From the NCBI RefSeq assembly GCF_019656055.1, contig NZ_BPKY01000001.1, forward strand, positions 186,001 to 250,000: DNA of 64,000 nt, in the 5' to 3' direction. Position numbers and translations under genes: made by a program. Positions 1-7,565 of the stretch are shown here, in pieces (position 1 is the stretch's first letter; each line of letters starts with the position of its first letter). Source of the DNA: Leuconostoc miyukkimchii. Its GTDB lineage: Bacteria; Bacillota; Bacilli; Lactobacillales; Lactobacillaceae. Below the pieces are notes generated by a model. That model did not search any database, was not told the origin of the DNA, and saw nothing but the letters and a program-made list of their open reading frames with translations.

Positions 1-639
1 CAAACAAGTGATGCAGATCAAGCCTTGACAACTGGACAAGCTGCAATTGATACAGCTAAAAATGTCGATGAAGTCAATAGTGCTTATGACCAAGGCAAGA
101 CAAGCATTGATGCTAGTCATGTACCCGGCACGAGTCTTGAAGATCAAAAGTCAGTACAAAAGCAAAACTTGCAAGCCGAACACGACAAAATCGTAAACGA
201 TATCGCTAATGACCCAACGTTGACAACAGCAGAAAAGCAAAAGCAGATTAGCGATGCCAATCAAGCATTAACAACTGGACAAACTGCGATTGATGCCGCT
301 AAAAACGCAGATGAAGTGAATAGTGCTTATGATCAGGGTAAGATAAACATCGATGCCACTCATGTACCTGGAATAAGTGTTCACAATTCAAAGTCAAAAC
401 ATGACAAAACTATTAGTGATATTCAAAATAACCCAACGCTGATAATTGAAAAGAAGCAAAAGTCGAATGTTAATGCCAATCAAACTTTGAGAAAAAGCAA
501 ATCAAATAGTGATGATACAGTTTTACCTAATACTGGCACTACTAATCAAGTAGCAAATAATGTCATTTTAGAATTAGTCATCGGTTTGACAATTGGTTTG
601 ACTTCACTCATAAAATTAAGGCGTAACAATAAAGAATAA
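1..639 (+). CDS. LPXTG wall-anchored repeat protein (DUF1542-like), 5' truncated by the window
   Basis: The reading frame is open from the first base, so the N-terminus lies outside the window. The visible 212 residues hold one full and one partial copy of a helical repeat of about 81 residues. Both copies share ALTTGQ, then DEVNSAYDQGK, then VPG; the DNA copies are 243 bp apart. This resembles the DUF1542-type repeats of large Gram-positive surface proteins. The C-terminus is a sortase signal: LPNTG, a hydrophobic stretch (VILELVIGLTIGLTSLI) and a basic tail (KLRRNNKE). The protein should be covalently wall-linked and may act in adhesion or as a stalk. The last copy is more diverged than the first. 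Binding target unknown. Confidence 0.85.
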   Translation, partial: QTSDADQALTTGQAAIDTAKNVDEVNSAYDQGKTSIDASHVPGTSLEDQKSVQKQNLQAEHDKIVNDIANDPTLTTAEKQKQISDANQALTTGQTAIDAAKNADEVNSAYDQGKINIDATHVPGISVHNSKSKHDKTISDIQNNPTLIIEKKQKSNVNANQTLRKSKSNSDDTVLPNTGTTNQVANNVILELVIGLTIGLTSLIKLRRNNKE

Positions 640-713
640 TTTATTGACGGATTCAAGGGCAATATAGTGCTTAATATACAGCCAGTCATTTGAATTAAAA
701 TAAATTTTAAAAT

Positions 714-752
714 AAAAACCAATATATGATATTACATCAGTTATTGGTTTTT
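714..752 (+). terminator. Rho-independent terminator after the LPXTG gene
   Basis: A perfect 11-bp inverted repeat (AAAAACCAATA / TATTGGTTTTT) with a 17-nt loop ends in a T run, 75 nt after the stop codon. Between here and the next gene (954) only a second, converging terminator is seen. Confidence 0.75.
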
Positions 753-872
753 GTCTTTAGTTGAATAATTTTGACATGTATATCAGATAAAAATATACGA
801 AAGAAATGATCAATATTGTGTTAGGTATCAAAAGCTTGATGCATATTGTCACTCAAAAAATAAAATAGTTTA

Positions 873-928
873 AAAAATAAATAGCTAGTCATCGGTATTA
901 TACCGATGACTAGCCATTTATTTTTTAC
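873..928 (-). terminator. Terminator of the LacI-family gene
   Basis: A long, nearly perfect inverted repeat around GCTAGTCATCGGTAT lies just downstream of the minus-strand stop at 954 and is followed by a T-rich run on the minus strand. The A/T-rich ends make it potentially bidirectional. Confidence 0.8.
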
Positions 929-953
929 CTTGAATTTTTCAGAAGAAATCATG

Positions 954-1940
954 CTACAGGGAATCACGCATTTGAATAGTTGAGGGAATACGCGTATTTT
1001 TTGTGAGAATAACATCGTCTTTAATGCTATGTGCTAATTTATCGGCAGCTGTTCGGCCAATTTCTTGTGGGTTTTGTGCAACAGATGCAATAGCTGGTGA
1101 AAGCATATCTGCAAATTGATCATCATCATATCCAATTAAACCAACGTCTTCGGGTACATTTATCTGCTGTTGTTTCAAAAAACGAACTGCTGACCATAAA
1201 ACCTGGCCATTCAGTGCAAAAATGCCTATACGATTCGTGGTATGTAATTTATCTTTGAGAACCGCTTGCCAATTCGAATCATCAATTTCAATGAGATCTA
1301 CTGTGATAGGGCTATCATTTAAACCAGCCTTTAATCCATTGAGTCGATTCATACGGCTTGATATACCTTGAATGTGATTAGCTAAAACAATGATCGTGTC
1401 ATAATGTTTGTCTTTAAATATTTGAGCAAGTTCAACAGATTTTTGGAAATTATCAGATACCACAGCAGGCCAAGTGAAGGGTTCAATATAGCGGTCAACC
1501 TGAACAACAGGAATTTTTTGGTCGATTAAAAATTGATAGTGATCGGGCTGGTGGACGAGTGGTTGTAAAATAATACCATCGACTTGCTCTGATATCATTT
1601 TTTCGAGATTGTTTAACTCACGATCAACAGTATTATCAGCATCCATAATGAGAACTTGATAAGTCGTTTTTTGAAAATAGGCACCAATACCTTTTAACAG
1701 ACGTGAAGTATACATATTAGAAATATCAGCAACAGAAACACCAATTAAAAACGAGTTCCGGGCTTTTAATGCCTGAGCTTGACGACTGGGGCGATAATCG
1801 AGTTCAGCAATGGTTTGTTCAATGCGAATCTTTGTGGCAGCTGACATATTATCGAATTTACCATTCAAATAGCGCGATACTGTTGTTTTTGAAACGCTTG
1901 CTTGAGCAGCAATATCATTAATTGTGAGTTTTTTATCCAT
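954..1940 (-). CDS. LacI/GalR-family repressor of the sugar-acid operon (PtxS-like)
   Basis: Transcription factor of 328 residues. An N-terminal LacI helix-turn-helix (LTINDIAAQASVSKTTVSRYLNG, about residues 4-25) is followed by a periplasmic-binding-protein-like sugar domain (for example VGLIGYDDDQFADMLSPAIASV). It is divergent from the sugar-acid operon starting at 2051, with operator-like palindromes between. That makes it the likely repressor, released by a pathway sugar acid or its phosphate. I chose ATG 1940 because the HTH begins right after it; an upstream TTG at 1979 would put promoter DNA in the protein. There is no Shine-Dalgarno, but TATAAT ends 6 nt before the ATG, so the mRNA may be leaderless. 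Assignment to PtxS is by context and operator core, not by search. Confidence 0.85.
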   Translation of the reverse strand: MDKKLTINDIAAQASVSKTTVSRYLNGKFDNMSAATKIRIEQTIAELDYRPSRQAQALKARNSFLIGVSVADISNMYTSRLLKGIGAYFQKTTYQVLIMDADNTVDRELNNLEKMISEQVDGIILQPLVHQPDHYQFLIDQKIPVVQVDRYIEPFTWPAVVSDNFQKSVELAQIFKDKHYDTIIVLANHIQGISSRMNRLNGLKAGLNDSPITVDLIEIDDSNWQAVLKDKLHTTNRIGIFALNGQVLWSAVRFLKQQQINVPEDVGLIGYDDDQFADMLSPAIASVAQNPQEIGRTAADKLAHSIKDDVILTKNTRIPSTIQMRDSL

Positions 1941-1946
1941 GTAGAT

Positions 1947-1952
1947 ATTATA
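1947..1952 (-). promoter_or_regulatory. -10 hexamer TATAAT placed for a leaderless lacI mRNA
   Basis: On the minus strand TATAAT is followed by six bases (ATCTAC) and then the ATG at 1940. Initiation 6-7 nt downstream of a -10 would fall on or next to the A of ATG. The nearest -35-like hexamer, TTGTCA, is 21 nt away, too far for an ideal promoter, so strength and position are uncertain. Confidence 0.45.
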
Positions 1953-1972
1953 CGACAAAATAAAAATAGGGG

Positions 1973-2000
1973 TTGACAAATCTTTGTAACCGTTTACAAT
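1973..2000 (+). promoter_or_regulatory. Promoter of the sugar-acid operon with an overlapping cre-like site
   Basis: TTGACA (1973-1978), a 16-nt spacer and TACAAT (1995-2000) form a good sigma-A promoter. TTGTAACCGTTTACA at 1984-1998 matches the CcpA cre consensus WTGNAANCGNWNNCA at every fixed position and overlaps the spacer and -10, a repressing position. LacI-family operators look similar, so it could instead bind the local LacI protein. Confidence 0.75.
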
Positions 2001-2005
2001 ATATC

Positions 2006-2031
2006 TTGTAAACCGGTTTCCGAAAACGGTA
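2006..2031 (+). promoter_or_regulatory. Operator palindromes between lacI and the sugar-acid operon
   Basis: Just downstream of the -10 lies AAACCGGTTT (2010-2019), a perfect CG-centred palindrome within TTGTAAACCGGTTTCCG. It overlaps a longer imperfect palindrome, ACCGGTTTCCGAAAACGGT (2012-2030). The core is identical to that of the reported Pseudomonas PtxS operator (TGAAACCGGTTTCA). A repressor bound here would block the start of transcription. Confidence 0.7.
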
Positions 2032-2050
2032 AACTAAAAAGGACAGGAAC

Positions 2051-2308
2051 ATGGAAAAAGAGAAAATTTATATTGATCCAGAAAAATTTGCCTTACGTTT
2101 TATTTCATCATTTAATTTTGAGTTCAATCCAAAAGAACTTGAGGTGATGGCCAAAAAAGAGTTAGCTGCGTACTTATCGGCATATTTCCTTGTTGAGAAG
2201 TTCAATAAAATAGAAGGTGAAAACTTTGATCGCACACAACCAAATAATTTATCAGATTTAGGATTTGATGATTTGTTGGCACACGTGACTGATTTAAATA
2301 AATATTAA
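2051..2308 (+). CDS. Small protein of unknown function, first gene of the sugar-acid operon
   Basis: 85 residues beginning MEKEKIYIDPEKFALRFISS, rich in charged and aromatic residues and lacking signal peptide or membrane segment. I do not recognise the family. An AGGA-type Shine-Dalgarno precedes the ATG. The gene sits between the operator region and the isomerase/epimerase gene, 10 nt upstream of the latter, so it is co-transcribed with the pathway. A soluble accessory role is possible but nothing in the sequence shows it. Confidence 0.75.
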   Translation: MEKEKIYIDPEKFALRFISSFNFEFNPKELEVMAKKELAAYLSAYFLVEKFNKIEGENFDRTQPNNLSDLGFDDLLAHVTDLNKY

Positions 2309-2318
2309 GGAGCGCATC

Positions 2319-3062
2319 ATGAATAAATCGCAAATTGTATTAAACCACTTAGTATTCTCGGATGATCGTGATAGAGGGGAACAACAATTAGAGATGTTAA
2401 AAAAGGTTGTTGCGTTGGACATACATTCAGCAGAATTACGACGAGAATACTTTGATGACATTGCATCAGAATCACCAGCAATTGCAAGCTATGCTGAATC
2501 AGAGGGGTTAAAACTATTTTATTCAGTACCAGATGAACTATTTGTGAATCATCGTGTCAATCCAAAGCTGAGTCAATATTATGAGGAAGCCAAACAGCTA
2601 GGTGTCACAGTCATTAAATTCAACATTGGAGATTTTGAGTCATTAGTACCTGAAGATATTACAATGCTTGAAAGTGTACTTGTTTCCGGTATACAGACAA
2701 ATATTGAAAATGATCAAACACAAACTTCTGGTAAAATTGCTGCAATTGAAAAATTCATGGTAGCCGCGCATGCTGAAAAATTAGACATAGGTTATGTGTA
2801 TGATATGGGTAATTGGCGTTATGTAGGCGAAGATGAAGAAATCGCAGCCCAAGAATTAGCATCTTATGTGCGTTATATTCATGTGAAAGATGATAAAGGA
2901 ACAGGGAGTAATTTAGTAACTGTTCCACTAAATGACGGCGAAATTCGCTGGCAAGAAATTCTGAAAATTTTGCCACAAAATGTGCCAGTGGCAGTTGAAT
3001 ATCCGACAGCAAATGAACAGACAATTCGTGATGGCGTGCAGGCGCTGATCCCATTGGGTTGA
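2319..3062 (+). CDS. Sugar-phosphate isomerase/epimerase, TIM-barrel (KguE-like)
   Basis: 247 residues of the AP-endonuclease-2/xylose-isomerase-like TIM-barrel superfamily. Typical strand-end acidic and His residues are visible: SAELRREYFDD, a NIENDQ segment, YDMGNW, YIHVKDDKG and AVEYPT near the C-terminus. Such proteins isomerise or epimerise sugars using a divalent metal. In the Pseudomonas 2-ketogluconate operon the equivalent KguE belongs to this superfamily; its exact reaction there is not settled. A strong AAGGAG precedes the ATG. The stop lies 8 nt before the permease ATG, so the genes are tightly coupled. Confidence 0.75.
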   Translation: MNKSQIVLNHLVFSDDRDRGEQQLEMLKKVVALDIHSAELRREYFDDIASESPAIASYAESEGLKLFYSVPDELFVNHRVNPKLSQYYEEAKQLGVTVIKFNIGDFESLVPEDITMLESVLVSGIQTNIENDQTQTSGKIAAIEKFMVAAHAEKLDIGYVYDMGNWRYVGEDEEIAAQELASYVRYIHVKDDKGTGSNLVTVPLNDGEIRWQEILKILPQNVPVAVEYPTANEQTIRDGVQALIPLG

Positions 3063-3070
3063 GGTTGATC

Positions 3071-4348
3071 ATGATTAATATTATTATCAGCATTTTGTTA
3101 CTACTAACATTTATTGGCTTTATCTTTTATATTATCAAAGGTGGTAACTTAGTCATTGGGTTCTTTGTGATGGCGTTACTATGGTCAATAATTGGCCTTG
3201 TACCTTTTGATCAAGTCGTTCAAGAGGTTATTGCAAAGCCAGCATTGAATTATGGGCCGACAATCATATATATTGTTTTTGGATCATGGTTTGGTCGGGT
3301 ATTGGTTGATTCTGGTATTGCAGGTTCAATCTCCGCACAGACTCAAAAGGTTGGTCGTAAGGCACCTATATTGGCGGCTATTTTAGTTGTTTTGGTTACT
3401 GCACTGATATTCTCATCAGCCTACGGTGTTGGCTCAGTCATTGCGATTGGTGTGATCTTGATTCCAATTTTGTTGTCAATTGGCGTTCCTAAAAAAATAG
3501 CCATTCCAGCGTTTACGATGGCAATTGGCGCACCGATGTATATTAACGTCGTGTTGTTTAATCAAATTAAGGCATTTTTTCCATCGGTCAGTTTTTCCGG
3601 CAAATATTTAGCCTTTGGTCTAACTGCCATGAGTGTCCAATTACTTGGTGTAATTATATTTATTTTAATAAATAGTAAACAAATCAAAAATGGCAAAATT
3701 GAAACGATTGCAGCCAACAGTCAAGTTGACTTTAAACAGACACATCCAATTACTTTCGTTGTACCCGTGTTACCAGTTGCATTAAATATGTTTTTTCACT
3801 GGGATGCGATTCCAGCACTATTGTTAGCAACAATCATTGCCTTACTTTTAACTGGTCAAATGAAATCTTACAAGGAATTAGTTGAATTTATTAACAAAAC
3901 AGTGTCTCAAGCAATTAATGATATTTCAGGATTAATTATATTTTTGATGGCATTAGTAATGTTTGCTGGTGCGGCAACGATGAATGTACCGCATTTCAAA
4001 GACATTATTGCAGTTGTTTTGCCAAGTAGTCCGTTGGTATTAGCAATAGCAGTTGGTATTTTGGCACCGTTGGCATTATTCCGTGGACCATTGCATGTCT
4101 GGGGTGCTGGTGCTGCTACGGCAGCGGTGCTTGCTGCAACTGGTACATTCCAGCCGATTTTCTTGCTACCATTACTTTACACGGCAAGCATCATGGCAGT
4201 TTCAATTGATCTGACGCAGTCGTGGAATTCATGGGCGCTAACATATTCTAAACTGGAAACAAAAGAATTTTTGAAAATGGGAATTCCGGTTATGTGGATC
4301 ATATCAATTGTCAATGAGCTGATTGTCTATGCATTTTTTGGACATTAA
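3071..4348 (+). CDS. GntP-family sugar-acid:H+ symporter
   Basis: 425-residue, very hydrophobic membrane protein with about 12 predicted segments and a GntP/gluconate-permease flavour (GPTIIYIVFGSWFGRVLVDSGIAGSI near residue 60, FRGPLHVWGAGAA near 340). GntP proteins import gluconate and related aldonic or keto acids with protons. ATG 3071 is preceded at the right distance by GAGG (3061-3064), which overlaps the stop region of the previous gene; an upstream TTG in frame lacks this. It sits between the epimerase and the kinase, where Pseudomonas has the MFS transporter KguT. The likely substrate is therefore 2-ketogluconate or a related acid, by inference. Confidence 0.8.
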   Translation: MINIIISILLLLTFIGFIFYIIKGGNLVIGFFVMALLWSIIGLVPFDQVVQEVIAKPALNYGPTIIYIVFGSWFGRVLVDSGIAGSISAQTQKVGRKAPILAAILVVLVTALIFSSAYGVGSVIAIGVILIPILLSIGVPKKIAIPAFTMAIGAPMYINVVLFNQIKAFFPSVSFSGKYLAFGLTAMSVQLLGVIIFILINSKQIKNGKIETIAANSQVDFKQTHPITFVVPVLPVALNMFFHWDAIPALLLATIIALLLTGQMKSYKELVEFINKTVSQAINDISGLIIFLMALVMFAGAATMNVPHFKDIIAVVLPSSPLVLAIAVGILAPLALFRGPLHVWGAGAATAAVLAATGTFQPIFLLPLLYTASIMAVSIDLTQSWNSWALTYSKLETKEFLKMGIPVMWIISIVNELIVYAFFGH

Positions 4349-4371
4349 CTTGAAATATTGAAGGAGAGAAA

Positions 4372-5331
4372 ATGAGTGAAATTTTGACATTAGGTGAACC
4401 AATTGTCACCTTTACATCAACAGATTTAAATGCTGGATTAGTTGATAGTATCAATTATTATAAATTTTTGGGCGGAGCCGAATTAAACGTTATGATTGGG
4501 GCTAGTCGTTTAGGTCACAGTACGGAATACATTTCTCAAGTTGGGGCTGATCCATTAGGACAATTTGCAGTGAATGAAATAGCCAAACATCATGTCGGTA
4601 ATCATTATATTTCTACAGATGAAAATAATTGGACAGCATTTCAACTAAAAGAATTAGTTGACAAAGGCGATCCAGCGACCTATAATTTTCGTCGTGGATC
4701 AGCCGCAGCACATTTTGATAAGTCAAATATTGATCATATTAATTTTGATGGTGTTAAAATCGCTCATTTATCGGGTATATTTCCAGCCATTTCAGCACAG
4801 GCACGCGAAGCATTTCGATATTTCGCCGAACAACTCATTTCGCGTGGGATTCGTACAACATTTGACCCTAATTTACGGCCGGCACTATGGGAATCAAAAG
4901 ATGTGATGATTAAAACAATTAACGATTTAGCTAGATATGGCGAAATTGTTTTGCCTGGCATTAATGAAGGTGAGATATTGATGGGATCACGTGATCCTGA
5001 AAAAATAGCTGATTTTTACTTAGAAAACAGTGACCGGACACAGACCGTGGTAGTAAAGCTTGGTCCAGCCGGTGCTTATGTCAAAAATAAGTCAGGTGAT
5101 AGTTATACTGTCCCAGGATTTAAAGTGCAACAGGTGGTGGATACAGTTGGTGCTGGGGATGGTTTTGCTTTAGGGTTAATTACTGGATTAATTGAAGGGT
5201 TACCAACACTTTCAGCAGTTGAACGTGCCAATGCAGTTGGTGCGTTGCAGGTGCAAACAACTGGCGACAACGATGGTTATCCGACACCTGAACAGTTAGA
5301 AAAATACTTAACAGAACAGAAAGCGAGATAA
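4372..5331 (+). CDS. PfkB-family sugar-acid kinase (KguK/KdgK-like)
   Basis: 319-residue ribokinase-fold kinase. The N-terminal substrate region has GGAELNVMIGASRLG (about residues 34-48). The C-terminal PfkB signature DTVGAGDGFALGL (about 258-270) carries the catalytic Asp and anion-hole glycines. The family includes 2-keto-3-deoxygluconate kinase and 2-ketogluconate kinase. With a 2-hydroxyacid dehydrogenase next door, 2-ketogluconate kinase is the better fit, giving 2-keto-6-phosphogluconate. No KDPG aldolase is nearby, which argues against the KDG route. AAGGAG lies 6 nt before the ATG. Confidence 0.82.
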   Translation: MSEILTLGEPIVTFTSTDLNAGLVDSINYYKFLGGAELNVMIGASRLGHSTEYISQVGADPLGQFAVNEIAKHHVGNHYISTDENNWTAFQLKELVDKGDPATYNFRRGSAAAHFDKSNIDHINFDGVKIAHLSGIFPAISAQAREAFRYFAEQLISRGIRTTFDPNLRPALWESKDVMIKTINDLARYGEIVLPGINEGEILMGSRDPEKIADFYLENSDRTQTVVVKLGPAGAYVKNKSGDSYTVPGFKVQQVVDTVGAGDGFALGLITGLIEGLPTLSAVERANAVGALQVQTTGDNDGYPTPEQLEKYLTEQKAR

Positions 5332-5335
5332 AATT

Positions 5336-6280
5336 ATGACACAACAAGTATATTTACCAGATGATATTCCAGCAGTTGGGAAGAAAATTTTAACAGATGC
5401 AGGTTTTGATGTGATTGTTGGGTCGGGGCGTGATCGTGATGTGATGAAAAAAGAAGGTAGCAATGCAAATGCCGTTTTAATTGGCACACAGCCATTTGAT
5501 GCCGACATTATGGACGCTATGCCTAATTTAAAAGTTATTGCTCGAAACGGTGTAGGCTATGATGCAGTCGATGTTGAAGCAGCGACAGAACGCGGTATTT
5601 ACGTGGTTAACACACCTAAAGCTTTATCTGATTCAGTTGCTGAAACAGCTGTATTAGAATTACTTGCAATTAGTAAGAACTTATATCAAGATTCTAAGGC
5701 GATTTATGACGACAACTGGAAATATCGTAAAACACATCCTGGTCGTGATGTCGCTGGTAAAACCGTCGGAATCCTTGGATTTGGTCGCATTGGTCAACAA
5801 GTTGCTAAAAAGTTAAGTGGTTTTGATGTCAAGGTAATTGCATATGATCCATTCGCCAAATCAACCGATACAGTTGAAATTGTTGATCGTGATACGATTT
5901 TCAAAACATCAGATTATGTCATGGTTCATCTACCTGCACTACCTGAAACAGAACATTCAATCGGTACTGCGGAGTTTAAAATGATGAAAAATGACGCCTA
6001 CTTGATTAATATGGCACGTGGAATCATTATTGTGACATCAGAATTAGTTGATGCTTTAAAAAATGGTGACATTGCTGGTGCCGCGCTGGATGTTTTTGAA
6101 GAAGAACCTTTGCCAGTAACTGATGAATTGGTTAGTTTAGAAAATGTTTTGCTAACACCCCATATTGCTTCAAATACTATTGAGACAAAAGCCAGAATGG
6201 CAGTTGATGCAACACAAGATATCGTACGTGTGTTACATGGTGACCAACCAAAATCTGCTGTCAACCGGTTAGATGACTAA
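5336..6280 (+). CDS. D-isomer 2-hydroxyacid dehydrogenase (KguD-like 2-keto-6-phosphogluconate reductase)
   Basis: 314-residue NAD(P)-dependent D-2-hydroxyacid dehydrogenase. It has the Rossmann motif VGILGFGRIGQQ (about residues 143-154) and the Arg-Glu-His catalytic set: Arg in NMARG, Glu in FEEEPLP, His in LLTPHIAS. The family reduces a 2-keto acid to the D-2-hydroxy acid; serine biosynthesis enzymes are relatives. It lies 4 nt after the kinase gene and before a terminator. The natural reading is reduction of 2-keto-6-phosphogluconate to 6-phosphogluconate for the phosphoketolase pathway. Phosphoglycerate dehydrogenase is an alternative label but fits the operon poorly. Confidence 0.82.
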   Translation: MTQQVYLPDDIPAVGKKILTDAGFDVIVGSGRDRDVMKKEGSNANAVLIGTQPFDADIMDAMPNLKVIARNGVGYDAVDVEAATERGIYVVNTPKALSDSVAETAVLELLAISKNLYQDSKAIYDDNWKYRKTHPGRDVAGKTVGILGFGRIGQQVAKKLSGFDVKVIAYDPFAKSTDTVEIVDRDTIFKTSDYVMVHLPALPETEHSIGTAEFKMMKNDAYLINMARGIIIVTSELVDALKNGDIAGAALDVFEEEPLPVTDELVSLENVLLTPHIASNTIETKARMAVDATQDIVRVLHGDQPKSAVNRLDD

Positions 6281-6285
6281 CGTAT

Positions 6286-6336
6286 TAAAAACAATGTTAA
6301 TTACTTGCTAAACGAGTGATTAATATTGTTTTTTTG
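6286..6336 (+). terminator. Terminator of the sugar-acid operon
   Basis: An imperfect 18-bp inverted repeat (AAAACAATGTTAATTACT against AGTGATTAATATTGTTTT) ends in seven T residues, right after the dehydrogenase stop codon. Confidence 0.7.
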
Positions 6337-6460
6337 ATTTCTCAGAAAGATAACGTGTCTATTTTTTCTCTTGTGACAAGTCACTAATCATGGTTTAATA
6401 GATTATAGATGTAATGAGCATTAAGGTTATAATGAGTCACTTTATTGGGAGAATTAAGAA

Positions 6461-6775
6461 ATGGGAACTGATATTGATTCAGATAGTTATGCAACCATTA
6501 GTTTTTCAAATGATACTGGTATTCCAGTAGATAGTCACACTACAAGCGAATACTATATACTTGGTCCTCAAAATAATGCATCGACGAGTGACATATTTAT
6601 TGGTGTAAATAATTATCAAGAAAAAAGAAATGCGTTGCCTAATACAGGAATTTCATTAGAAGTAGATATCTTGTTTTTAATTACTCTTTACATTACAATT
6701 GTACTGGTATTATTGCACACATTTCGTCAGTCAACGTATGGGATAGATGGAAAAGAAATAGGGAGAGAACCATGA
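6461..6775 (+). CDS. Small LPXTG protein of the WxL locus (CscD-like) lacking a signal peptide
   Basis: 104 residues with a C-terminal LPNTG (about residues 61-65), a membrane segment (VDILFLITLYITIVLVLLHTF) and a short polar tail. It opens a WxL/DUF916 cluster, the position and size of the small LPXTG protein CscD of lactobacillar cell-surface complexes. It is odd in two ways. The N-terminus (MGTDIDSDSYATISFSND) is not a signal peptide, and an in-frame TAA two codons before the ATG rules out an upstream extension. The tail after the membrane segment is acidic-basic mixed rather than purely basic. GGGAG lies at good distance from the ATG. It may be a decayed gene. Its stop overlaps the next ATG. 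Confidence 0.7.
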   Translation: MGTDIDSDSYATISFSNDTGIPVDSHTTSEYYILGPQNNASTSDIFIGVNNYQEKRNALPNTGISLEVDILFLITLYITIVLVLLHTFRQSTYGIDGKEIGREP

Positions 6776-7557
6776 TTAATAAAAAATATACAACACTGCT
6801 ATTAGGATCTGTAGCAGCAACAGCGTTAGTATCTGTAGGCCAAGTGTCCGCAGATAGTGTTTCAAATGGAACTGTTACTTTTGAACAAAGTACAGACGGT
6901 ATTAAAATTTTAGATCCAAATGATAATACAAAGGAGTTTACACCGGGTCCAACTGATGGAAAAGCCGATCTGACTAACTCTATTGATAATGGGCTTTATT
7001 TAGCTTACGTCCCTAATTTTAATTTTAATACGCACAAAGTGAACCAGATTCGTGATAAGGTATTTTTTGCTAATACGCAAGCTGAAGGTCGTCCTAATTT
7101 TGTTCAAGTATCCGATCTACGCTCAAAGAACAGTAGTAACTGGAAACTGGATGTTAGTGTGGGTGCATTTACAAATCAAGCTGATTCAACTGGTAAAGAT
7201 AAGTTAGATGGTGCTGCGCTTATTTTTCGAAATGTCAATGATCAAAATGTGACTGCCGGTACAAATTCAACACTTACTGGTGCTACAACACTTGGAGATA
7301 ACTTTGCTAGTTTGATCAATGCACAAAATGCAGCAGCAAATGCTACTGCAAATGAAAGTGCGTTTAGTATGCAAGCTGATGGATCATCAAATTCTTTGGT
7401 AAAGGGAGCTAACGGCACACATTTGTTCACTGCCGGTGACCAAGGTACGGCTGCTGTCAGTGTCGGTTTGTATGTTCCTAGAAATACCCAATCCGCTGCA
7501 AAGTATGATTCAAATATTACATGGAAATTATCTCTTGATCCTACTTCAGGAAATTAA
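6772..7557 (+). CDS. WxL-domain cell-surface protein (CscB-like)
   Basis: 261 residues. A signal peptide (MINKKYTTLLLGSVAATALV, cleavage probably after VSA near residue 27) is followed by a WxL domain. The two W-x-L motifs are visible: NWKLDV around residue 124 and TWKLSLDP near the C-terminus. WxL domains bind peptidoglycan non-covalently and work with DUF916 proteins. The ATG overlaps the previous stop (ATGA), with GGGAG upstream. It is followed 8 nt later by its likely DUF916 partner. Exported, wall-bound; ligand unknown. Confidence 0.88.
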   Translation: MINKKYTTLLLGSVAATALVSVGQVSADSVSNGTVTFEQSTDGIKILDPNDNTKEFTPGPTDGKADLTNSIDNGLYLAYVPNFNFNTHKVNQIRDKVFFANTQAEGRPNFVQVSDLRSKNSSNWKLDVSVGAFTNQADSTGKDKLDGAALIFRNVNDQNVTAGTNSTLTGATTLGDNFASLINAQNAAANATANESAFSMQADGSSNSLVKGANGTHLFTAGDQGTAAVSVGLYVPRNTQSAAKYDSNITWKLSLDPTSGN

Positions 7558-7565
7558 ATATCACA

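Noticed and set aside
25-373. DNA direct repeats 243 bp apart, considered as a CRISPR-like or mobile repeat
   Set aside because: The similarity follows the protein repeat in one continuous coding frame; there are no spacers.
1941-1979. TTG start extending the LacI repressor by 13 residues
   Set aside because: The extension would encode promoter sequence and the family HTH begins right after ATG 1940.
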